Assembly (NCBI GenBank): GCA_951213105.1
Contig: OX578138.1
Coordinates: forward strand, 63,711,040 to 63,775,039
Direction: 5' to 3'
Source of the DNA: Amaurobius ferox
Lineage: Eukaryota; Arthropoda; Arachnida; Araneae; Amaurobiidae
Length of the DNA stretch: 64,000 bases
The position numbers and the translations under genes were made by a program. The notes below the pieces were generated by a model. The model worked only from the letters and a program-made list of their open reading frames with translations, did not search any database and was not told the DNA's origin. Below are positions 1-11,224 of the stretch, one piece after another; position 1 is the first letter of the stretch, and each line of letters begins with the position of its first letter.

Positions 1-239
1 TGGATACTTATATTCTTTCCCAGATATTGAATTTTCCTCAATTACCCGTCAATTTCATTGATTTAGCGTCATTTTTATCCATTTCGCGATATTTTCGTTA
101 ATTTGGCAACATTTTTAAATGTCGCCAAGTTGGCGACATTCCGCTAAATTCGTCGCCAAAATCTCCCCAAGCGTTATAGACAGAGAAATAAGTTATTCTT
201 ACAGCGGATAAATGACTATTGGCGTTCAAATACAAAAAA

Positions 240-2142
240 AATCTGATGTGGGCAACACATGACTTTCCTTATATAATGTAATGAATTTACTACTTTTACA
301 GTAAAAAAAATCTGATGTGGGCAACACATGACTTTCCTTATATAATGCAATGAATTTACTACTTTTACAGTTAAAAAAAAAATGCTATTCTTATAGTAGA
401 TACTTATATTCTTTCTAAGATATTGAATTTTCTTCAATTAGTCGTCATTTTCATTGATTTAGCGTCATTTTTATCAACATGGCGAGATTTTTGTTAATTT
501 GGCAACAATTAAAAATGTCGCCAAGTTGGCGACATTCCGCCAAATTCGTCGCCAAAATCTCGCCAAGCGTTATGGACCGAGAAATAAATTATTCTTACAG
601 CAGCAGATAAATGAGTATTGGCGTTCAAATACAAAAGTATTACTCAAAGTATCTTTTTTCATGAATAGAATGAGCTAGATCCACGAGTATGATGTCACCC
701 AATTTATCGCATGGTATTACATATGAAAAGTGAACATGTTTCTCAATAGGAAATATTTTTTTTTTAATTTATATGACTTTTTGATAATTTTTTTTTTTAA
801 ACGTACAATTTCTCGAGAACGGTACATATTAGCGTTCTAAAATTCATGCCAATCGTTTTCTAATGAAAAAGTACAAAAAAAATGTCTATTTGCGTAACTT
901 TATTAGTGGTTTTGATTTTTTGACGATTTTTTCAAAATTTCATTCGAAAATTAAGGGGGGTTCTGAACATTCGATTGCGTATAAAAACAATAGGCTTCCA
1001 GTATTCACGGATTGTGATGTTTGTACCAAATTTCATTCGAATCGCTCCATTCGTTCGTGAGATATCGTCTCCACGACACACACACACACACACACACACA
1101 GACATCACTTCAAAAGTGTTTGATTCGTGATCAGGGATGCTTGAAACGTGCTCTCCCGTCGAAAACTCGAATTCGAATTTTCGACCCCGTCACAATACTT
1201 TCCTTATGCATTATGTATATAAGGAAAGTAAAAATAGGTTTTTCTTATAGTAGATACTAATATTCTTTCCAAGATATTGAATTTTCGACAATTAGTCGAC
1301 AATTGATTTAGCGTCATTTTCATCCATTTGGCGAAATTATCGTTAATTTGGCAACATTTCAAAAAGTCGCCAAGTTGGCGAAATTCCGCCAAATTCGTTG
1401 CCAAAATCTCGCCAAGCGTTATGGACGAAGAAATAAGTTATTCTTACAGCATATAAATGGCTATTGGCGTTCAAATACAAAAGTATTACTTAAAGTATCC
1501 TTTTTCATGAATGGAACGAGCTAGATCCACTAGAATGATGTCACCCAATTTATCGCATGGTATTTATTACATATGGAAAGTGAGCATGTTTCTAAATAGG
1601 AAATATTTTTTTTTAAATAACTTTTTGATAATTTGCTTGAAAAATGTACAATATCTCGAGAACGGTTCATGTTTGCGTTCTAAAATTTATGTCAATCGTT
1701 TTCTAATGAAAAATTACATAAGAAATGTCTATTTGCGTAACTTTATTAGCGGTTTTGATTTTTTGACGATTTTTTCAAAATTTCATTCGAAAATTTAGGG
1801 AGGTTCTGAACATTCGATTTCGTACAAACAGGCTTAACAGAAAACAACAGGCTTCCAGTGTTTTTAGATTGTGATTTTTGTACCAAATTTTGTTCGAATC
1901 GGTCCATTCGTTCGTCAGTTATCGTCTCCACAGACTCACTGACACACACACACACACATACTTTCACACACACACACACACACATACTTTCACACACACA
2001 CACACAGACACAGACATCGCTTCAAAAATGTTTGATCCGTAATCAGGGATGCTTGAAACGTGCTCTCCCGTCGAAAACTCGAATTCGAATTTTCGACCCC
2101 GTCACAATACTTTCCTTATACATTATGTATATAAGGAAAGTA
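240..2142 (-). mobile_element. Family A copy A1, inserted in A0 and itself interrupted
   Basis: Starts after the A-run at 234-241 with the family's terminal sequence TCTGATGTGGGCAACACATG, which forms a small hairpin (ATGTG and CACAT arms). It is interrupted near 306 by A2 and resumes at about 1231 ('ttcttatagtagatac', the same phrase A2 carries at 392). It ends with a hairpin at 2108-2142. It carries CA tracts at 1942-2008. Inserted in an oligo-A tract with no obvious long target duplication. Confidence 0.75.
309..1230 (-). mobile_element. Family A copy A2, innermost uninterrupted copy (about 0.92 kb)
   Basis: Complete copy inserted in the A-run 303-310 of A1. It shows the full family layout on the minus strand: hairpin 1196-1230, the phrase 'cgtgctctcccgtcg', a CA tract 1077-1100, a GAAATTTGGTA-like box (minus strand, near 1025), a TTCTCGAGATATT-like box (near 810), the 21-base array with a central palindrome (near 510-540), then one more hairpin arm (ACTTTCCTTATAT near 331) and the terminal small hairpin at 311-331. 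Small reading frames here follow the repeat units and are not genes. Confidence 0.8.
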
Positions 2143-2759
2143 ATATTGTTCAAAGTATCTTTTCTTATGAATGGAACGAGCTAGATCCACGAGAATGATG
2201 TCACCCAATTTATCGCATGATATTACATATGAAAAGTGAACATGTTTCTGAACAGATAATATATTTTTTTAATTTATGGGATTTTTAATAAATTTATTTA
2301 AAAAATAAGAAATATCTCAAGAACAGTTCATGCTAGCGTTCTAAAGTTTATGTCAATCGTTTTCTAAGGAAAAATTACATCAAAAATGTCTATTTGCGTA
2401 ACTTTATTAAAGGTTTTGATTTTTTGATGATTTTTTCAAAATTTCACTCGGAAATTTAGGGGGGTTCTGAACATTCGATTGCGTTTAAAAACAATAGGCT
2501 TCCAGTATTCATGGATTGTGAGTTTTGTACCAAATTTCATTCGAATCGCTTTATTTGATCGTGAAATATCGTTTTCACAGGCTCTCTCTCTCACACACAC
2601 ACACACACACTTTCACACACACACACACAGGCATCACCTCGAAAATGTTCGATTCGTGGTCAGGGGTGCTTGAAACGTGCTCTCCCGTCGAAAACTCGAA
2701 TTCGAATTTTCGACCCCGTCATAATACTTTCCTTATGCATTATGTATATAAGGAAAGTA

Positions 2760-3084
2760 ATAAAATGACCTACATGGACGATAAAAGTGTACCTTTGATC
2801 TGCTTTCAATATCACCTGAAAGCGTTTTTGGACGCAGCGGACTGTCGCCACTTTCACCACGACATACTGAACACTCGTGTTTTAATGTGCAGGTGTGCTT
2901 TTATTTTACCAAGAGCTAACCTTATATTGCACAGCACCGACTTGACGTTTATTTCCAGGTACTAAAGCATCCTAGTACCAACTAATCCACCTGTCACCGC
3001 TTGTCACAAGAAATTTTATTAGAAAGTTAAGAAAAATCTACATTCAGTATGATTTATGAATACTTACAATTGTAGCACAGCATC
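2760..3084. other. Unassigned DNA between repeats
   Basis: Slightly more GC-balanced than its surroundings. An open frame runs through 2760-2965, but it begins inside the A element and has no recognisable domain. I see no other copy of this stretch in the window, so it may be host single-copy DNA. Confidence 0.4.
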
Positions 3085-3480
3085 GTCTAAAATTACCTCC
3101 CTTAGCATTGATCATAAACAAAGATACGTAAACTGCAGTAGCAGCTAACAGATAAGCTTCACTTTTTTATGAATAGTCTGTATTTATCTTTTTACCATTA
3201 CGTTAATAGAAGTTTTGTTAATTGTATCCCCTGAGACCAAAAAAGACTCTGAAATTTTGACCTTTTATTTTTCTGTGTGTTGCTCCGAAATTTATAGGAT
3301 TATCGACTCACTAAAAAGTCATTGAATGGCGCAACACCATCTTTAAAGTAATGAGAAAAAGGATTGATGAAAAATATCGGATTGTAATTAACTCGGCGCT
3401 TTTCTATATTCGCAGTTATTAATGCTTCTGTTTTAGATAATTAAACTTTCATTAATTATTGTTGAAACGAATAACATTTT
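3085..3480 (+). repeat. Family H interspersed repeat, copy 1
   Basis: Shares ordered blocks with 11225-11580 and 15236-15660: 'gatacgtaaactgcagtagc', 'aacagataagcttcac', a poly-T/ATC block, 'ctgagaccaaaaaagac', 'gaaattttgacc', and 'aatgcttctgttttagataa' at the end. Too diverged for clear termini. Function and class unknown. Confidence 0.55.
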
Positions 3481-3798
3481 ATATTAATTGGTTTCTATTG
3501 GAATGAATTAAATCTCCATTGGCATCTTTTTGAATGAATTAAATTATCACTGGCTCCTTCACAAACGAATTAAATTTTCATTAGTTCCTATTCGAATAAA
3601 ATAAATGTCCATTGATTCCTTTTCAAAATAATTAAATTTTATTGGTTCGAATGAAATTAATTTTTATTGTTCTCCGATTCGAACAGATTGAGTTTGTATT
3701 GTTGCCATTAGAACGAATTAAATTTTCAATAGTTCCTATTTGAGCAAAGTAAATTTTTCTTTGTTCCTAATCGAACAAATTAAATTCTCATTGGCTTG
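3480..3798. repeat. Minisatellite, period about 41 bases, roughly eight units
   Basis: Units follow the pattern 'gaattaaatttTCATTGGTTCCT' broken by 'attcgaac'. Successive units read cattggcatc, cactggctcc, cattagttcc, cattgattcc, tattggttcg, tattgttctc, aatagttcc and so on. Unit length varies by a few bases. It follows directly on family H copy 1, and H copy 2 is followed by one or two similar units. Confidence 0.65.
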
Positions 3799-3905
3799 GC
3801 AGTGGCTGCTGTACAATGGAGCTGAAATGGTGTTGTGTGAAAAACATATAGTAAATTAAAATTGTAATAACGTTCACTAAGTTTGTTTGTTGTTTTCAAT
3901 ATTAT

Positions 3906-5283
3906 TACATTCCCTACAATACAAGGTAATGCATAGGGAAAGTACTGGAATCGTGTCAAAAATCGTAAATCGAATTTTCGATTGATGTACATTTTTTGAA
4001 AATTCTAGAACCGGAATAAACTATTATTGACGTCTGTATGTCTGTGTATATATTTGTGCAACGTATGTATTTACGATAGCTAAAAAAATTAATTGACCAA
4101 ATTTCATGAAATTTTGTAGATAAGTCACCTGTGAGATACTCTGACTCTAATTAGATTTTGGTACGATTCGGAAACAAAAAACCTGCCTATTTTTTCTTGT
4201 AAAACAGAAAAAAAATTGTCAAAATCAAAAAAATAAGACTACTCATGCGACAACGAAATGAATAAGACCAACCCCATACATCTAGGTCTAACCATTCTCG
4301 AGATATTTTTGTTGTTTCACATTTTTACCCCGTCGACTTTGGAAATGCGTCTGGTCGCCGACTCAAAACAAAAAAAAAATCTGTTGAGGGCAGCACATGA
4401 CTTTCCCTGCAGTCTTATATTCACGTTCTCTTTATTTTAATTAAATTTAATTCACTTTTAATTCAATTTTCGTTCTCATTTGATAACTGGACTTATTTTC
4501 AAAGGTGGCGTAGAGAAAATACGAAAAAACTAAAATATCTCGAGAACGGTTAGTCCTAGTGTAATGGGGTTGGTCTTATTCTTATCTTCGTTAAAAATTA
4601 CGTATTAAACAAGCATTTAATGGATATATTTGAGGATACGTAGTTTTTTATTTTAGATTTTGACGATTTTTGAGGGCCATTTTGCAAAAAAGGCAGGTTA
4701 TTTTTTTCCGAATCGTACCAAAATCTAATCAGCACCAGGATTTCTCACAGCTGACTTATCTACAGAATTTTGTGAAATTCGGTCCATTAATTATTCAGCT
4801 AGAGTGAATACAAGCTTTTGCGTTCCATTTCGCAAAAAAAAAGCGGGTTCTTTTATCTCGAATCGTACCCAAAACTAATCAGCACCAGATTCGCCTACAA
4901 GTGACTTACCTACCAAATTTTATGAAATTCGGTCTATTAGTTTTTTAGTTAGAGTGGATACAAAATCTGCACAGACAGACAGACACATACACAGACGTCA
5001 CGCTAAAAATAGTTTTTTCGTATTCTAGAGGTCTCGAAACGTGTAGATCCGTCGAAAACTCGAGTTGCAAATTTTCTGCATTATTCCAATACTTTCCCTG
5101 TACATTACCATTTGTTGCAGGGAAGGTAATTGAAATAAAACCACACATTTGGTGTCATGTCAAATGATTATCTGTGTTATTTTGTGCTATTAAACCCAAT
5201 GTAATGAATTTTAGCAGAAAGAAAGAAACAATGATAAATTCAATTTGAGTCTGTGGGAATGTCATGTGCTGCCCAGGTCAAAT
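3906..5283 (+). mobile_element. Family B hairpin-headed element, outer copy interrupted by an inverted B
   Basis: Plus-oriented. It opens with a hairpin at 3906-3944 (TACATTCCCTACAAT and GGGAAAGTA arms), followed by 'ggaatcgtgtcaaaaatcg'. The body at 4090-4180 has the box AAATTTTGTAGATAAGTCAC and the phrase 'ttagattttggtacgattcgg'. It stops in an A-run at about 4378 where an inverted B is inserted, resumes at 5129 ('ttgaaataaaacc'), and ends near 5283 with 'gggaatgtcatgtgctgccca' minus its last bases, the family's 3' terminus. Confidence 0.7.
4379..5128 (-). mobile_element. Family B element inserted antiparallel inside another B
   Basis: Read on the minus strand: hairpin 5091-5128 (TACCTTCCCTGCAAC arm), 'tcgacggatctacacg', a short GTCT tract near 4973, boxes near 4918 and 4777, TTCTCGAGATATT on the minus strand near 4540, the second hairpin arm CTGCAGGGAAAGTC near 4400-4413, and the terminal hairpin near 4380-4400. 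The host B sequence on either side rejoins inside an oligo-A tract, so the two ends of this copy are known within a few bases. Confidence 0.75.
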
Positions 5284-5551
5284 TTCTTTTGTTTGCAACA
5301 GATAATATGGGCGGGCCTATGGCAAATAAAGTAAGATACTTAATTGAAACAGCATCTTCAGCTAAAAGAATGGGCATATTATGGTCACGGCAGTTCTTCG
5401 CAATTCTATTTCAAAACTAAAAACCTAAAACTATTAATAAAATCTCGATCTGAAATCTAATTTTATATCCATGTATGGATTTGCAACGAGTTACTTTCAT
5501 ACTATTTATAGCTAGCGCTTTTAGTTTTTAAATATAAGCATTACATTCTTT

Positions 5552-6729
5552 AACAAGGAAGATCAATCATGCATAAAGCAATGATTATAAAACACTTTCC
5601 AACTGAAATGCAATTTTATTTAAACACCTCTAAAATGCGGTACATTCAGCGGTAATATTTTTAAAATTATCACAATTCTGCAATAATTTATTATATTTGA
5701 AAACATAAAACTTCATCGAAAAGAATGAACTTTATTCAAATGACGTGATTGAAATATAAATCGCCTGGCTCCCTATATGAAAGCAGTGAATATTTCATTC
5801 ATAAACTTTTATTCCATTCCTTTCATTCAGCGGTGATATTTTTAAAATTATCACAATACTACAATAATTTATTTTACTTAAAAACTTAAAACCATGGAGG
5901 TAAAAGTACTCCATGCTTAAAACTTCATCGGAAAAGGCAATACTATAAAATCGTCTGCTTCTGTATGTAAAATCAATGAATGTTTCATTCATATCAGATA
6001 TATTTCAGACTCCAAAGCTAAATAATTTTGCGTTAAAAAAAATGAGTAATTCTTATACAACTCATCTTACAGCTTGACGTGTTAACATTCTGCATACGTT
6101 AAAATTAGGCTTCGTTTTAGAAATAATCAAAGTTTGATAATTATTTAAACTCAAAAATATTGCAATTGCATTGGCACAGTATATAATAGATGCACAGAAA
6201 TTACGCAAAAATAAAGCGGTTTTAGGATGGATGTAACACTAAATATAAATAAAAAGAACTTTAAAAATCACGATTTTGGCACTTGGAAAAAATATGGATG
6301 GCATATTTTATTTAGAAGTGGGTCACGTGATCGCTTCATGTAATATGGGTGCAATTATCATTTTAATTTTTATTTAAAAAACTACCGAACATATTGCTGA
6401 AATTTTTTTATATATTTTGTGTGTTAATTTGAATATCTCCTACAATTTTCGAAGCAATTTGTGAATTTTAGCATCTCTTAAAAATGTTTGAAAAATTAGG
6501 TCCCACAGGGTTCAATGTATTTCATTTTTTCAACCCGGGTTCAATCCAAAACTAATTGGGTGATATTATTCATTTACTTTCCCATAGGTTCCACAGACTG
6601 TCTCAACAACATACTAAAATTTAATTTTGATAAAGTCATTTTTACGGCAGTTATTGTGCGAACGGACAGACAGAGAGACAGAATGATCAAAGTCATAAAC
6701 ACTTTTCAACTATATTGCAAAGTGTTAAA
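5552..6729 (-). mobile_element. Family C hairpin-headed element, copy 1
   Basis: Begins at AACAAGGAAGATCAATCATG and ends with the hairpin CACTTTTCAAC / GCAAAGTGTT at 6700-6729. Read on the minus strand the order is hairpin, a GTCT-like tract (6663-6682), a diverged ATGAAATTTNGTA box (near 6620), the phrase 'cccgggttgaaaaaatgaaa', and at the far end one more hairpin arm (GTTGGAAAGTG) followed by a small hairpin around 'gcattgatt'. A 200-base block at 5610-5790 is repeated, diverged, at 5800-5990. Confidence 0.7.
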
Positions 6730-6736
6730 AACCGAA

Positions 6737-7980
6737 AATTTTCAATCTTTATCAACTTGAGAAGACGATTGACCAAAAACCATAAACGTTTTTAGAAAAG
6801 AAATTATTGATTTAGAACCTGGATTTCCTATTGACTATTTTTATCGCTTGCTGTTTGTATATATTTTGTTAGTTTGAGAGATATATTCGGTGAAAGTAAG
6901 CAAGGTGAATCAAATACTAGGAAGAAATTATTTTTCATTTAAAAAACATAGTTAAAAAAAATATATAATAATATATAAGCAAGAATAATTTTTTTATCTA
7001 TTAGGTTCGAAGATGTAAGCGTCCAAAGTGTTTAGATTTTTTTATAACGATTTTTCATATCCGTCTATAGATGTTATTTATCAAATAATAACAGAATGAG
7101 ATGGAACAAAATCAAACAGTCATCACACTATTTTGTGCACATTTATTACCAGAATGAATTACCCGGCGTTTTCCGGGTCATACATAAACGTCCTTTCCTT
7201 AAATAATACTCGACACTACTCAATTTTCTTCAAATCGTAAACACCATCGCCAAATTCCCACAGACACTATCCGTGAAACAAAAAATAAAAAATACACGCT
7301 CTCCGCAAACAGTGGAACTTGATCCCCCTTCTGTAGGCATGACTTCAGTTGGGCATACACAGTCAATAGGTCGAAAAATCCCTCCTTCTTTCAATAGGTA
7401 AAAAACCCTACGGGGAGAAAATTATTCAAAAATTTTAACGGTTAGCTTGCTTTAAAAATTTATAATTAATGAATGGGTGGATTCAGAATATTTTTTATTG
7501 TTGTTTGTTTTGGAGCAGGATGTATTATTTAAAGGAACTGCTGTTAAATTATATACGTCGGATTGCCAGTCATTTTTTTATATCACAATTTAAAAATCTG
7601 GGACTTTTTAAACACACGAAAAGTATATATTGTTTAAACATGCACGAAAATTCGTGTATTAATTTTATGAATTCCGTTCAAAAATTTTTTGAAAGAAAAT
7701 TTTGTGATCATTCCGATGGTGTTAAGATGGAAACTCTGTTATAATATTTTCGGTCGATGAGAAATCTATTTGTGTGGTAAATCGTGGTAAATCGGGTTAA
7801 AATTTTAATAACTAAATAAATTAATTATATTTTTTTTCAAATAACACCTAGGTGTGCGTGTGTACTACGAGAAATTTACCAAATGACTCTTAAGTTTCCA
7901 TACGACTCTTAAGTTTAACGCTATAGACTGCACACACACACACATTTATTATGAAAGGTTCCTACCATCTATTTATTATA
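6737..7980. other. Unassigned AT-rich DNA
   Basis: No family seen elsewhere in the window. It has a short CA tract at 7930-7943 and open frames that are AT-driven (for example 7469-7744) without recognisable domains. I see no splice-bounded exon I can support. Confidence 0.4.
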
Positions 7981-7982
7981 TA

Positions 7983-8844
7983 CAGGGTGTCCCAAAAAGA
8001 TTGAAACGCGCTTTAATTCTTTACCTGCAGATAAGTGGGCAATGTAAATGACAAAAATGTTGAAAGTAAGGTAGGAAATAAGACTACGTTAATCAAATAA
8101 TCCTCCCATTCATTTTCGAAAAGTTACACTTTTTAAATTTTTATACGACCTCCTTAGACAAATTGGGTCAATCAGGAAATTTTTATTTTTAATGCAACAA
8201 GATCATTAAAAACACCCGCATATGTGTACGTTTAAAATCAACTGAATTATGATAAAGGAAAAAATCTGACGTATGCCACTTTTCCATACCATGTAAAAGG
8301 CTGTTTCATTGGTGAAAATAGGGATCATAAGCAAATTGACGATGAAAATTGTTTACATCAAAAATACGTTAATATGTGTCCAAATTTTTTATCACAAATG
8401 CATCTAAATAAAGCATTACACAGACAGCGATCATATAAAGCAGTGGTACTCACTACGCGGTTGGGTATCCTACGTATTATCATCCAGTTTTATCTTCTTT
8501 GTGATATGTCACAAATTTACATTTCTAATTTGATATAGGGTCCCCATTCACAATGTTCAATTTTCAATTAAATATAACTCGCTCAATTTTAAAGACACAG
8601 ATATGCGGTTCTTTTTAATGATCTTGTTGCATTAAAAATAGACAAATTTGGTCACTCAGAAATTTTTTAAGGGAGTCGTATAAATATTTAAAAAGTATAA
8701 CTTTTTGAAAATGAATAGTAGGAATATTTCATTAACGTAGTCTTATCTCCTACCTTACTTTCAACATTTTTGCAATTTATATTACCCACTTATCTCCAAC
8801 AGGTAAGGAATTAAAGCCCGTTTCAATCTTTTTGGGACACCCTG
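7983..8844. mobile_element. Long inverted-repeat DNA element, copy M1 (862 bp), TA target duplication
   Basis: Ends are CAGGGTGTCCCAAAAAGATT and its complement at 8825-8844, flanked by TA at 7981-7982 and 8845-8846. The two halves are inverted copies of each other for about 200 bases or more: 'gttgaaagtaaggtagg' near 8060 answers 'cctaccttactttcaac' near 8750, and 'atgcaacaagatcattaa' near 8193 answers its complement near 8620. TA duplication with CAGGGTGT ends points to a Tc1/mariner-type non-autonomous element. Sister copy at 31273-32137. No transposase remnant is visible. Confidence 0.85.
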
Positions 8845-9554
8845 TATACTAATTGCCAAGTGTCCGTCTGTCTGTCACGCATTTTTTAGGCATTTCCCAA
8901 ATAGATAGAGACTTGCAATTTGGTACGCGGGTCGAGCGTTTGATAAAATCTCCTGGAAAAATCGAATTTTTCAAAAAAGTTCTGTAGAGGGGGTTCTCCA
9001 TACCAAAACGTTCGAAAAGTTAAATGTTAGTAAAGCATACTTTACGATGAGATAGAAACTTCAAATTTAATGTATGGGTAAACCGTTCGACAGGAAGAAA
9101 ATACGCAATTTCAGATTTTCACTATTTGTTACTCTAGGGGGGGGGGGGGGTGCCGCGATTTGCCGAACAAATGAGAAACGTCTGCTTTTAAATTTAATAG
9201 AGGCTTGAAATGTGATATATGGGCTAATCATTTAATGAAAATACCCAACACAAAAGAGTTTTTCAAAAATGTTCGTTTAAGAGGGTGCTCCAGAGAAAAA
9301 CGTTCGAAAGGTGAAATGACGAAAAACCATGCTTCGAGAAGCGATAGAGGCTTCAAATTTAGTGTACGACTAGATAGTTCGAAAGGAAGTGCATATGCAA
9401 TTTCAGTTTTCTGGTATTTTCTACTTTAGGGGGTGCCGCAAACACAAATGTTTCGATTTGCCGAATAAATGTGAAACCCGAATTATTAAAAAAATTACGT
9501 TATTCGGGGGTTGCTTATTGTAAGACCGTTGATTTTCAATGGGTATTCGTCTAG
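8845..9554 (+). mobile_element. Helitron family E, unit E1 (about 0.71 kb)
   Basis: Starts TACTAATTGCCAAG with a GTCTGTCTGTC tract at 8866-8877. It ends CTAG at 9551-9554, preceded by a 7-bp-stem hairpin at 9526-9542 (CCGTTGA, loop TTT, TCAATGG) with 12 bases between hairpin and terminus, a standard Helitron 3' end. The next unit starts at 9555 with no gap. The inverted-repeat element M1 is inserted at the TA next to its 5' end, so the exact start is blurred. Non-coding. Confidence 0.7.
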
Positions 9555-11215
9555 TATATACTAATTGCCAACAGTCCATCTGTCTGTCTTTCAGTCACGC
9601 TGTTTTAGGCACTTCCCAAGAAGATAGAGACTTATAATTTGGTACAAAGGTCGATCGTTCGATAAAACCCTCTGGAAAAATCAAATTTTTCGAAAATGTT
9701 GTATAGAGTGGTTGCCCTACACCAAAACGTTCGAAAAGTGAGATGATATAAAAGCATGATTTGCGATGAGATAGAGACTTCAAATTTGGTGTATAAGTAA
9801 ATCGTTCGATTGGAAGAAAGTGTGCAATTTCAGATTTCCAATACATTCTACTTAAGGGTGTGCCGCACACCAAAATGTTCGATTTGTCGAATAAATGAGA
9901 AACGGCTGCTTTAAAAATTGATAGAGGCTTGAAATTTGGTATATGGGCTAATCATTTAACGTCCAAGATGAATATAGTTTTTAAAAAATGTTCGTTTAAG
10001 GAAGTGTTTCAGAGAAAAACGTTCGAAATTTAAATTGACTAAAAAACATACTTCGGGATGAGATAGAGATTTCAAATTTGGTGTACGTGTAGATAGTTTA
10101 GAAAGAAGAAAGTGTACAATTTCAGTTTTCCAATATTTTCTACTTTAAGGGGTGCCGCAGACCAAAATGTTCGATTTTTAGAATAAAGGAGAAAAGCTCC
10201 TTTTAAAACGTGATAGAGACTTGATATTTAGTATATGAGCGAATCATTTGATAGAAAACAGAAGAAAAATGGAGATTTTCAAAAACATTCGAAAGGTGAA
10301 ATGATAGAAAAAGCATGCTTCGCGATGAGATAGAGACTTCAAATTTGGTGTACGGGTGAAGTGTTGGAAAGGAAGAAAGTGATGCAATTTCAGTTTTTGA
10401 ACATTTTCTATTGTAGGGGTGCCGCTAACTAAAATATTCGATATGACCAACAAATAAAAATATGCAACATCATATTTCCAATATTTGCTACTTTAGGGGG
10501 TTGTTGTTGTTGTTACCCAGGCCGTCCGACCTACCAGAAAGGTGTAAGGTAACTGTTTGGACGGCCGGGAAGTGCCACCCAATTTAGACCGGAACCCAGT
10601 GGGGGAGGCATCCACAGAGACCGTACCCTCCTTCCCCTACCACCAACCTCTCGGAAGGACTTACGGACCCACATGTTTAACGTGATCGTACTCCGCGTGA
10701 ACACGGCGGCAGTTTTGGCAGTGGCTGGAATCGAACCCGGGCCTACCGAGTGCAACTCCAGCGCGCTAACCAATGGGCTACCGCACCCCCGCTACTTTAG
10801 GGGGTGTCATACAACAAAATATTCAATTTGCTTAGTAAATGAGAAACGCCTAATTTAAAATTTGATAGGGCCTTTAAATTTGGTATATAGGCTAATCATT
10901 TGATAAAAATCCCAAGACGAATAGAGTTTTTTAATAAATGTTCATTTAAGAGGGTGCTCCACATGAAAACATTCGAAAAATGAAATGATAAAATTGAATG
11001 CTTCAGTATGAGATAGAGACTTCAAAATTGCTGTGCTGGTAGATAGTTCGAAAGGAAGAAAGTGAGCAATTTCAGTTTTTTAATATTTTCTTCTTTAGGG
11101 GGTTCCGCACACCAAAATTTTCAATTTTAAGAATAAATGTGGAATGTACAAAAATTTATGTTATTCAAGGGTTGCTTATTGTAAGACCGTTGATTTTCAA
11201 TTGGTATTCGGCTGG
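9555..11215 (+). mobile_element. Helitron family E, unit E2, with a SINE inserted
   Basis: Starts TATATACTAATTGCCAAC directly after E1's CTAG and has a GTCT tract at 9578-9591 with AATTTGGTAC at 9636-9645. The body contains about three and a half diverged copies of a roughly 290-base module ('gatagagacttcaaatttgg', 'gaaaggaagaaagtg', 'caatttcagttttcc', 'ctttagggggtgccgc'). Without the SINE (10501-10790 plus one target copy) it is about 1.36 kb. It ends CTGG at 11212-11215, preceded by the same hairpin as E1. Confidence 0.7.
10501..10790 (-). mobile_element. tRNA-derived SINE, copy 1, near full length
   Basis: On the minus strand the head at 10790 reads GGGTGCGGTAGCCCATTGG (box A-like TAGCCCATTGG) and then carries a perfect box B, GGTTCGATTCC (10727-10737). 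Next come a non-tRNA body and a tail of AAC repeats (TTGTTGTTGTTGTT at 10501-10514 on the plus strand). It is flanked by a perfect 14-base target duplication GCTACTTTAGGGGG (10487-10500 and 10791-10804). Pol III transcription and LINE-driven insertion are inferred from family knowledge. Open frames across it are spurious. Confidence 0.9.
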
Positions 11216-11224
11216 TAACGTATT

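Larger units (their letters stand above)
1..2759 (-). mobile_element. Family A hairpin-headed element, outermost copy (A0), cut by the window edge
   Basis: Minus-oriented copy whose 3' side lies beyond the left edge. It is present at 1-236, is interrupted by the inserted copy A1, and resumes at about 2143. The broken phrase 'ttcaaatacaaaa' / 'ttcaaagtatc' matches the uninterrupted phrase in the 13.2 kb copy. It ends in a hairpin at 2725-2759 with arms TACTTTCCTTAT and ATAAGGAAAGTA. Contents are a run of degenerate 21-base units, a 23-base palindrome centred on CGCCAAGTTGGCG near 118-140, a CA tract near 2593-2630, and the phrase 'cgtgctctcccgtcg' close to the hairpin. No protein is encoded. 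The hairpin, microsatellite and terminal hairpin layout suggests a Helentron-type non-autonomous element; that class assignment is inference. Confidence 0.75.

Noticed and set aside
3480..3798. CRISPR-like array
   Set aside because: About 41-base degenerate units with no repeat/spacer contrast; it is a decayed minisatellite.
3906..5283. A miniature inverted-repeat transposon with ends at 3906 and 5128
   Set aside because: The inverted ends are two heads of the same asymmetric family B, one inserted in the other, as the rejoined host sequence shows.
7983..8844. A degenerate Tc1/mariner transposase inside M1 (and in M2, M3)
   Set aside because: The interior is simply the continuation of the inverted arms; no DDE-type motif or long frame could be read on either strand.
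10727..10790. A tRNA gene (perfect box B and tRNA-like head)
   Set aside because: The tRNA-like part is the head of a SINE with a body, tail and target duplication. The acceptor and anticodon arms do not form a standard cloverleaf.
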